From Kiritimatiellales bacterium (GTDB lineage: Bacteria > Verrucomicrobiota > Kiritimatiellia > Kiritimatiellales > Tichowtungiaceae): a DNA stretch of 11,646 bases. Where the stretch lies: contig JAQUXG010000028.1 of assembly GCA_028692515.1 (NCBI GenBank), positions 1 through 11,646 of the forward strand. The letters are read 5' to 3'. Positions 7,811 through 11,646 of the stretch are shown here, piece after piece. Each line of letters starts with the position of its first letter. The stretch's first letter is position 1. Made by a program: the position numbers and the translations under genes. Under the pieces are notes generated by a model, which saw only the letters and a list, made by a program, of their open reading frames with translations, searched no databases and was not told the origin of the DNA.

Positions 7811-7817
7811 CCCCGCC
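7793..7817 (+). repeat. GTAG-type REP element at the uvrC stop
   Basis: GTAG (7793-7796) is followed by a perfect 9-bp stem, GGCGGGGTC/GACCCCGCC (7797-7805/7809-7817), with a CGT loop. This is the layout of repetitive extragenic palindromes linked to REP-associated tyrosine transposases: a GTAG or GGAG head before a hairpin. The uvrC TGA (7808-7810) is inside it. It may also act as a 3'-end structure protecting the uvrC mRNA. Confidence 0.8.
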
Positions 7818-7835
7818 GCAGGGATAAGAGGGCGT

Positions 7836-7937
7836 TTAGCGAAGTTTCTTTTTCTCCGCTTTGGCCGCCTTTTTTTCCTTCATGGTCAGGGCCGGTTTCT
7901 TTTTGGTCTCTTTTTTTGCATCCTGTGCTTTTGACAT
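7836..7937 (-). CDS. Lysine-rich small protein (33 residues)
   Basis: A small reading frame with 13 lysines in 33 residues. It starts MSKAQDAKK, has the central segment KKKPALTMKEKKAAKAEKK (12-30) and ends in TAA. The ATG (7935-7937) has an AGGAAA Shine-Dalgarno about 8 nt upstream. It begins 31 nt after the HIT-family stop on the same strand, so co-transcription is likely. The T-(L/M)-KEK-(K/R)-AAK type of motif recalls short basic proteins annotated as hypothetical in several phyla; that is from memory, unchecked. It has no membrane segment or cysteines and is probably disordered, suggesting nucleic-acid or ribosome binding. The function is unknown. The main doubt is whether a low-complexity frame this short is translated. 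Confidence 0.65.
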   Translation of the reverse strand: MSKAQDAKKETKKKPALTMKEKKAAKAEKKKLR

Positions 7938-7968
7938 AGCTTGGTTTCCTGTTGAGTTGTTCGTCGCT

Positions 7969-8469
7969 TCAAAATTTATGAACTAAAAGATCGTAGGAGG
8001 CTTCGAGCGCCTCGGGCATGACGCGCGGGCCGCCGAGTACGGGCATAAAGTTGGTATCGCCGTTCCAGCGCGGCACAAGGTGCTGGTGCAGGTGATCTTT
8101 CAGTCCTGCGCCCGCTGATTCGCCGAGATTGATGCCGATGTTGAAGCCCTGCGGATTCATCGCTTCGCGCAGAGCCGCGACCGCGCGGGCGGTGAGAACT
8201 GCCATTTCGAGATTTTCTTCCGGAGTCAGGTCGCCAGGCTCGGCAATGTGACGGAACGGAGCGACCATCAGGTGGCCGCTGTTGTACGGAAAACGGTTAA
8301 GCAGAACAGCACAGGTTTTGCCGCGGAACAGCAGCAGATTTTCACGGTCGGATGTTGCCGCAAAGATCCGGCAGAGAAAGCAATCGCCTTCTTTTTCGGC
8401 GCGGATATAGTCGATCCGCCAAGGGGCCCATAGAGGGCGTGTCATTCCGGTGTCCTGCGTGTTGCTCAT
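7969..8469 (-). CDS. HIT-family nucleotide phosphorylase/hydrolase (Ap4A phosphorylase-like)
   Basis: A 166-residue histidine-triad protein with the catalytic motif HLHQHLVP (His126, His128, His130), preceded by GESAGAGLKDH. It has the N-terminal PLWAPWRIDYI (12-22) and the GDTNFMPV segment after the triad, both typical of the branch containing mycobacterial Ap4A phosphorylase (Rv2613c). A Cys30-x2-Cys33 pair may bind zinc. Likely substrates are diadenosine polyphosphates or nucleoside phosphoramidates. The ATG at 8467-8469 has no Shine-Dalgarno and would be almost leaderless; the ATG at 8443-8445 (residue 9) has AGGA upstream and keeps all conserved sequence, so it may be the real start. It is divergent from holA and followed by the small basic protein. 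Confidence 0.9.
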   Translation of the reverse strand: MSNTQDTGMTRPLWAPWRIDYIRAEKEGDCFLCRIFAATSDRENLLLFRGKTCAVLLNRFPYNSGHLMVAPFRHIAEPGDLTPEENLEMAVLTARAVAALREAMNPQGFNIGINLGESAGAGLKDHLHQHLVPRWNGDTNFMPVLGGPRVMPEALEASYDLLVHKF

Positions 8470-8477
8470 GGGTCGGG

Positions 8478-8506
8478 ATTATGATTAAGATGTCTCACCA
8501 ACGCAA
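8478..8506 (-). promoter_or_regulatory. Candidate promoter of the HIT gene, overlapping a holA -10
   Basis: On the minus strand TTGCGT (8506-8501) is followed by 17 bp and CATAAT (8483-8478, 5 of 6 to consensus), with a predicted start near 8471. On the plus strand TATGAT (8480-8485, 5 of 6) overlaps it and could serve holA, although no good -35 accompanies it. The 53-bp gap would then be a compact bidirectional promoter. Confidence 0.45.
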
Positions 8507-8522
8507 ATAAGGAATTCAACCA

Positions 8523-9611
8523 GTGGCCCTGAAACTGATCCATGGAACCGACGAATATTTAGTGAGCGACAACGCCCGCAAGGCCGTTAACGCACTCTGC
8601 CCGGAAAGTGAGCAGACGCTGGGTCTGGAAACGGTCAACGGCGATGTCAAAACCATCGACGAAGCCGTGACCGCCCTCAAAACCTGTATCGGCGCACTGC
8701 GCACCATCGGGCTGTTCGGCGGACAGAAAACAGTCTGGCTCCGCGACGTATCCATCTTTAAAGACGCCGTTCTCAGCAAAAACCAGCTGGTGAAAGATCT
8801 GCTGGGCCAGCTGGCCGACGATATTAAGAAAGGTCTGCCGGACGGTCAGAACCTGATCATTTCTGCGCCGGGTGTCGACCGCCGCTCTGTCTTCTACAAG
8901 GTTTGCGAAGCTGCCGGGGCCGTCGAAGCCTACGACCTGCCGGAGCAGGACTATAAAAAGAAACCGGTCATCCGCGAGCGGGCGCAGACCTTGTTTGCTG
9001 AAGCCAACTGCCGGATCGGCGCGGGCGCGCTCGACCTGTTTCTTGAAAAGGTCGGCACCGACACCCGCCAGCTGGTGATGGAAGCCGAAAAGCTGATGCT
9101 CTACATTGGAGACCGCAAAGAGATTACCGTCGAGGATGTCCGGGCGATCACCTCCTCCACATCCGAAGCCATTGCCTGGGATTTCACCGACGCACTGGGC
9201 GAACGGAAATTGAATGACGCACTTAAAATTCTGCGCCAGCTGATTTTTCAGGGCGAGCAACCCGTCGGCATCATGTTCGCCGTTGAAAATCTCTACCAGA
9301 ATCTGTTGCAGTACCGCGCCTACATCGACCACGGCTGGTTGAAACTTTCCGGCGGCTACGGAGCAAACGCCGTCCAGTGGAGTGATGATCCGGATATGGA
9401 CAAGCTCTTTGCCCAGCTTCCCGCCGACCCGCGCGAAATCCACTGGTTCCGCACCTCGAAGCTGGCGCAACAGGCAAAAAACTACAGCGCCGAAGAGCTT
9501 TGCCGCTGCCAGAAGCGTCTGCTCAAAACGCATGAACAGCTCGTCTCCAGCGGGGTTCCGGCAGAGATGATTCTCGAAATGCTTGTCATCAAATTGGTCG
9601 GGAAAGTTTGA
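8523..9611 (+). CDS. holA: DNA polymerase III delta subunit
   Basis: Clamp-loader subunit that opens the beta sliding clamp during replication. The 362-residue length is close to E. coli HolA (343). N-terminal features match the family: the LIHGTDEYLV opening (4-13), an acidic or hydrophobic beta-contact region around GLFGG-QKTVWLRDV (63-76), the aspartate/lysine-rich linker, and the RIGAGALDLFLEKVGTDTRQ segment (about 164-183) equivalent to the conserved G-x(5)-L-x(4)-G-x-D-x(3)-L-x-E-x-EKL. The last 150 residues form the alpha-helical collar domain. Delta subunits lack a functional Walker A and none is seen. The GTG start (8523) has an AAGGA Shine-Dalgarno 9 nt upstream. It is followed by an inverted REP pair and then yggS, probably in one transcription unit with proC. 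Confidence 0.92.
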   Translation: MALKLIHGTDEYLVSDNARKAVNALCPESEQTLGLETVNGDVKTIDEAVTALKTCIGALRTIGLFGGQKTVWLRDVSIFKDAVLSKNQLVKDLLGQLADDIKKGLPDGQNLIISAPGVDRRSVFYKVCEAAGAVEAYDLPEQDYKKKPVIRERAQTLFAEANCRIGAGALDLFLEKVGTDTRQLVMEAEKLMLYIGDRKEITVEDVRAITSSTSEAIAWDFTDALGERKLNDALKILRQLIFQGEQPVGIMFAVENLYQNLLQYRAYIDHGWLKLSGGYGANAVQWSDDPDMDKLFAQLPADPREIHWFRTSKLAQQAKNYSAEELCRCQKRLLKTHEQLVSSGVPAEMILEMLVIKLVGKV

Positions 9612-9625
9612 ACATAAAAATTATT

Positions 9626-9679
9626 GTAGCTGCGATCCGTGATCGCGGAATCCCGGCGGGCTCACGGTGCCCGCCCTAC
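9626..9679. repeat. Inverted pair of GTAG REP elements (BIME-like) between holA and yggS
   Basis: The first REP is on + (9626-9648): GTAG, then CTGCGATC/GATCGCGG pairing over 8 bp (one G-T) with a CGT loop. The second is on - (9679-9655): GTAG, then GGCGGGC/GCCCGCC with a 7-nt loop. They face each other across 6 bp. The first GTAG is 14 nt after the holA stop. The pair fills most of the holA-yggS gap and could modulate mRNA stability or termination between the two genes. Confidence 0.8.
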
Positions 9680-9692
9680 AAGAACGATTGCT

Positions 9693-10364
9693 ATGGCTAT
9701 TAAAGAAAATTTAGAAATTGTCGAGAAACGAATCTGCGCGGCCTGCGAAAAGGCCGGACGTAAACGCGATGAAGTCACGCTGGTCGCGGTATCCAAAACC
9801 AAACCGGCGGAAGTCGTTATTGAGGCCGCCGATGCAGGTCAGATTCTGTTCGGCGAAAACAAGGTGCAGGAGGCGCAGAATAAAATTCCGCTTTGCCCCG
9901 GATCATTGCAGTGGCACCTGATCGGGCACCTGCAGAGCAACAAAGCCCGCATGGCCGCCTCGGGAATTTTCCGGATGATTCATTCCGTCGATTCAGAAAA
10001 ACTGCTTCGCGCGCTTGACGAATATACCGCCGTGCCGCTGCCGGTTCTCATTCAAGTCAACGTCTCGGGCGAAGGCTCCAAAGACGGCTGCCCGCCGGAT
10101 GAAGCCGCCGCGCTGATCGAAGCCGCCAACCGGTGCAGCAAGGTCGAGGTACACGGACTGATGACGATCCCGCCGTTCACCCCCGACCCGGAAAAAGCGC
10201 GCGTTCATTTTTCCAACCTTCGGAAACTCCGCGACCGGCTTCAGCAGGAAACCGGCACGCCGCTTCCGGAACTCTCCATGGGCATGTCGCACGATTTTGA
10301 AATCGCGATTGAAGAAGGCGCCACATTCATCCGGGTGGGGAGCGATATTTTTGGAAGCAGATAG
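9693..10364 (+). CDS. yggS: YggS/PROSC-family pyridoxal phosphate homeostasis protein
   Basis: A single-domain PLP-binding TIM-barrel protein (alanine racemase N-terminal type) that keeps free PLP balanced and affects amino and keto acid metabolism; no enzymatic activity is established. From the ATG at 9693 it has 223 residues. PLP lysine Lys35 is in AVSKTKP (32-38). GENKVQE (54-60), WHLIGHLQSNK (74-84), LIQVNVS (119-125), GLMTIPP (155-161), the phosphate-binding SMGMSHDFEIA (195-205) and RVGSDIFG (214-221) are intact. The open frame extends to 9639, but that part is REP sequence, so 9693 was chosen; the Shine-Dalgarno is weak (AAGAA). It lies directly before proC, a widely conserved gene pair. 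Its TAG stop touches a 20-bp palindrome. Confidence 0.94.
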   Translation: MAIKENLEIVEKRICAACEKAGRKRDEVTLVAVSKTKPAEVVIEAADAGQILFGENKVQEAQNKIPLCPGSLQWHLIGHLQSNKARMAASGIFRMIHSVDSEKLLRALDEYTAVPLPVLIQVNVSGEGSKDGCPPDEAAALIEAANRCSKVEVHGLMTIPPFTPDPEKARVHFSNLRKLRDRLQQETGTPLPELSMGMSHDFEIAIEEGATFIRVGSDIFGSR

Positions 10365-10384
10365 GGGCGACATGCATGTCGCCC
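10365..10384. repeat. 20-bp perfect palindrome after the yggS stop (REP-like)
   Basis: GGGCGACATG/CATGTCGCCC is a perfect 20-bp palindrome starting on the base after the yggS TAG (10362-10364). It is preceded by ATAG and followed by GTAC, close to the GTAG head of the other REPs. It occupies half of the 40-bp yggS-proC gap, leaving the proC GGGAG ribosome site free just downstream. Confidence 0.8.
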
Positions 10385-10404
10385 GTACAGATCGGGAGAA
10401 AATT

Positions 10405-11244
10405 ATGATTATGGAATCAAAAGTTGTGTTTATCGGCGCGGGCAATATGGCGGAAGCGATTGTCAGCGGAATGGTGGCAGCAAATTTCTGCGCGCCGGAA
10501 AAAATCATCATGACCGATGTTCGCCCGGAGCGGCTGGCTGAGCTGGAGGCGGAATACGGCGTATCCACTTCCACCGACAACAGCGTGGTCAAAAACGCCG
10601 AAATTGTTCTGCTGGCGGTCAAGCCGCAGGTCATGGCCGATGTTCTCAAAGGATTTGCGCCGGTGCTTCGTAAAGAAACGCTCGTCATCAGTATTGCGGC
10701 CGGAATCCCCACCGTAAAAATCGAAGCGTTACTCGGCGGCAACCGCCGCGTCGTTCGTGTCATGCCCAACACGCCTGCACTGGTCGGGCAGGGGGCTTCC
10801 GCACTGGCCGCCGGGGCCAATGCCGACGAAGCCGACCTGGAGGTGGCAGAAGCGATTCTAGGCTGTGTCGGGCTGACCGGGCGGGTGGAAGAAAACGAGA
10901 TCGATGCGGTAACTGCGCTCAGCGGCTCCGGCCCGGCCTATGTTTTTTATCTGCTTGAAGGGATGCTGGCGGCGGCGGACAAGATGGGTCTCGATAAAGA
11001 AACCGCCCGCAAACTGGCGCTCAAAACAGTCGAAGGTGCCGCACGCCTGATGGAAGACTCCGGCGAAGCGGCCGATGTGCTGCGCGCCAAAGTCACTTCC
11101 AAAGGCGGAACCACCGAAGCGGCGATTCGGTCGATGGATGAAGCGGGCGTAAAAGAAGCGATCATTCAGGCGCTTTTAGCCGCTCAGAAGCGGTCTGTTG
11201 AGCTTTCAAACGCGGAGATTTTTTCAACCGCAAAGATCGCATAA
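10405..11244 (+). CDS. proC: Pyrroline-5-carboxylate reductase
   Basis: Last step of proline synthesis: NAD(P)H-dependent reduction of 1-pyrroline-5-carboxylate. From the ATG at 10405 it has 279 residues, the normal size. The Rossmann motif is IGAGNMAEAI (10-19). AVKPQ (71-75), RVMPNTPALVGQG (118-130), ALSGSGPAYVF (171-181) and the P5CR signature VTSKGGTTEAAI (230-241) are all present. A GGGAG Shine-Dalgarno sits 7 nt before 10405; ATG 10411 is possible but less well spaced. The open frame runs back to 10297 inside yggS, which is not a real start. It is the last gene of the holA-yggS-proC run. Confidence 0.96.
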   Translation: MIMESKVVFIGAGNMAEAIVSGMVAANFCAPEKIIMTDVRPERLAELEAEYGVSTSTDNSVVKNAEIVLLAVKPQVMADVLKGFAPVLRKETLVISIAAGIPTVKIEALLGGNRRVVRVMPNTPALVGQGASALAAGANADEADLEVAEAILGCVGLTGRVEENEIDAVTALSGSGPAYVFYLLEGMLAAADKMGLDKETARKLALKTVEGAARLMEDSGEAADVLRAKVTSKGGTTEAAIRSMDEAGVKEAIIQALLAAQKRSVELSNAEIFSTAKIA

Positions 11245-11250
11245 AACACA

Positions 11251-11277
11251 AGAAACCGGAGGCTGGCTTCTGTTTTT
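11251..11277 (+). terminator. Probable weak terminator of proC
   Basis: AGAAACC (11251-11257) can pair with GGCTTCT (11265-11271), with one A-C mismatch and a 7-nt loop, followed by G and TTTTT (11273-11277). It begins 7 nt after the proC stop and lies before the convergent tRNA-Thr. The stem is short and imperfect, so the confidence is moderate. Confidence 0.45.
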
Positions 11278-11291
11278 GCGTTCCTTAAGGC

Positions 11292-11367
11292 TGGAGCCAA
11301 TGATCGGAGTCGAACCGATGACCTGCTCATTACGAATGAGCTGCTCTACCAACTGAGCTACATTGGC
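11292..11367 (-). tRNA. tRNA-Thr, anticodon CGT
   Basis: Read on the minus strand, the acceptor stem GCCAATG pairs with CATTGGC, followed by discriminator T and encoded CCA. The D arm is GCTC-AGTTGGTA-GAGC. The anticodon stem GCTCA/TGAGC carries loop TTCGTAA with anticodon CGT, which reads threonine codon ACG. The T arm is ATCGG-TTCGACT-CCGAT. All four helices are perfect. It converges on proC. Confidence 0.96.
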
Positions 11368-11380
11368 CAAAAGAGCGCGT

Positions 11381-11409
11381 ATTAAGCCAGAGGCGCTTGG
11401 GCGGGTCAA
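11381..11409 (-). promoter_or_regulatory. Candidate promoter of tRNA-Thr
   Basis: On the minus strand TTGACC (11409-11404; 5 of 6) is followed by 17 bp and CTTAAT (11386-11381; 4 of 6). A GC-rich ACGCGC stretch follows the -10, as often seen at growth-rate-controlled stable RNA promoters. The predicted start near 11374 leaves a 7-nt leader. The first TTCCAA palindrome lies 3 bp upstream of the -35. Confidence 0.55.
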
Positions 11410-11412
11410 GAG

Positions 11413-11481
11413 TTTCCAATGGTTGGACGAAAGTTTCCGGCATTTTCCAAGGATTGGAAAAAAATGTTCCAATCCTTGGAA
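11413..11481. repeat. Second phased cluster of three TTCCAA-NNN-TTGGAA palindromes
   Basis: The copies are TTTCCAA-TGG-TTGGA (11413-11427, right arm one base short), TTTTCCAA-GGA-TTGGAAAA (11443-11461) and TTCCAA-TCC-TTGGAA (11467-11481). Centres at 11421, 11452 and 11474 are 31 and 22 bp apart, near three and two DNA turns. The stretch from the first TTGG to the next CCAAGG is 30 nt in both this cluster and the one at 2870, and both stretches contain GAAAGTTTCC. It lies immediately upstream of the tRNA-Thr promoter. Confidence 0.85.
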
Positions 11482-11488
11482 ATATTTT

Positions 11489-11573
11489 GTAGGGCGGGGG
11501 CCGTGACCCCGCCAAGACCGCGATCATCCGCCGTCGTCTGGCGGCTATGGCGCGACAAGTGGATCGCGGCTAC
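11489..11573. repeat. Inverted GTAG REP pair with a central hairpin
   Basis: On +, GTAG (11489-11492) precedes GGCGGGG/CCCCGCC (11493-11499/11507-11513). On -, GTAG (11573-11570) precedes a degenerate CGCGA/TCGCG hairpin. Between them CCGCC/GGCGG (11528-11532/11540-11544) forms a third hairpin. The two head types, GTAGGGCGGG and GTAGCYGCGATCC, are the same two as in the 9626-9679 pair, in swapped order. The minus-strand GTAG begins 2 nt after the stop of the partial gene at the window end. Confidence 0.75.
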
Positions 11574-11575
11574 AA

Positions 11576-11646
11576 TTATTCAGCCGGGGCTTCAACCGGA
11601 ACCACATCAATAACCGGTTCTTCGGTTTTGCCTTTGCCCTTTTTGT
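11576..11646 (-). CDS. C-terminal end of an unidentified protein (partial)
   Basis: The last 22 codons and TAA of a minus-strand gene that enters from beyond the window. The visible tail is KKGKGKTEEP (first ten residues) and then VIDVVPVEAPAE. It is a charged, proline/valine/glutamate-rich tail of the sort found on many proteins, so no family can be named. Support comes from the continuous open frame, the clean stop, and the REP beginning 2 nt after that stop, as REPs do after other genes here. Confidence 0.55.
   Translation of the reverse strand, partial: KKGKGKTEEPVIDVVPVEAPAE

Noticed and set aside
8559..9533. 324-codon minus-strand open frame opposite holA
   Set aside because: Shadow of the well-supported delta-subunit gene; its composition is that of reverse-complemented codons.
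9639..9692. Upstream GTG start for yggS
   Set aside because: The extension is encoded by the REP pair and is absent from the family; the ATG at 9693 gives the canonical N-terminus.
10208..10227. Imperfect TTTCCAACCTTCGGAAA in yggS
   Set aside because: The right arm breaks the TTGGAA core; not counted as a family member.
10297..10404. Upstream start for proC within yggS
   Set aside because: It would overlap the conserved yggS C-terminus by 68 nt and add residues with no family match; 10405 has a good ribosome site.
9993..10820. 275-codon minus-strand open frame across yggS and proC
   Set aside because: Spans two recognised genes and the palindrome between them in antisense; no family features.
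11224..11472. Minus-strand open frame overlapping tRNA-Thr
   Set aside because: It runs through the complete tRNA gene and the palindrome cluster, so coding is very unlikely.
11413..11481. CRISPR-like array
   Set aside because: The repeat units are 15-19 bp palindromes with differing centres and short, similar spacers. There are only three per cluster and no cas genes.

Overview
The window looks like a chromosomal stretch from a free-living Gram-negative bacterium of moderately high GC. It is made mostly of housekeeping genes, with one small accessory sugar-catabolism cassette and an unusually rich set of intergenic repeats. The enolase reads like the Bacteroidetes/PVC form of the enzyme. 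Together with the dispersed TTCCAA-NNN-TTGGAA palindromes and GTAG-type REP elements, this suggests a PVC-group organism, perhaps Kiritimatiellota. That placement is a low-confidence inference; no database was searched.

Layout, left to right. (1) tRNA-Pro(GGG) on + (27-103). (2) A minus-strand block eno > ftsB-like > thiD (2777 down to 120). Enolase has its own promoter and a strong terminator, and thiD overlaps the divisome gene by 4 nt. A 7-bp tandem repeat forming a long hairpin lies between ftsB and eno. (3) A divergent eno/rnhA intergenic region with three helically phased palindromes, followed by rnhA on + (from 2955). (4) An accessory cassette: a sugar-phosphate isomerase/epimerase-like TIM-barrel gene and a Gfo/Idh/MocA oxidoreductase on -, divergent from an AraC-family regulator on +. 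(5) uvrC on +, a short form of the protein whose last codons and stop lie inside a REP. (6) A 33-residue lysine-rich small protein and a HIT-family nucleotide phosphorylase/hydrolase on -, divergent from holA. (7) holA > yggS > proC on +, with REP elements in both gaps. (8) tRNA-Thr(CGT) on -, with a second phased palindrome cluster upstream. After that come an inverted REP pair and the last 22 codons of an unidentified minus-strand gene.

How the genes fit together. uvrC, rnhA and holA are DNA repair and replication genes. eno is glycolysis, ftsB is division, thiD and yggS belong to thiamine and PLP metabolism, and proC makes proline. The isomerase, oxidoreductase and AraC genes look like a locally regulated carbohydrate module.

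I found no phage, IS, CRISPR, toxin-antitoxin or defence system. The most interesting material is non-coding: two arrays of TTCCAA-NNN-TTGGAA palindromes with centres about 2 or 3 helical turns apart next to predicted promoters, two further perfect copies inside uvrC, and GTAG REP hairpins that sit at or in stop codons.
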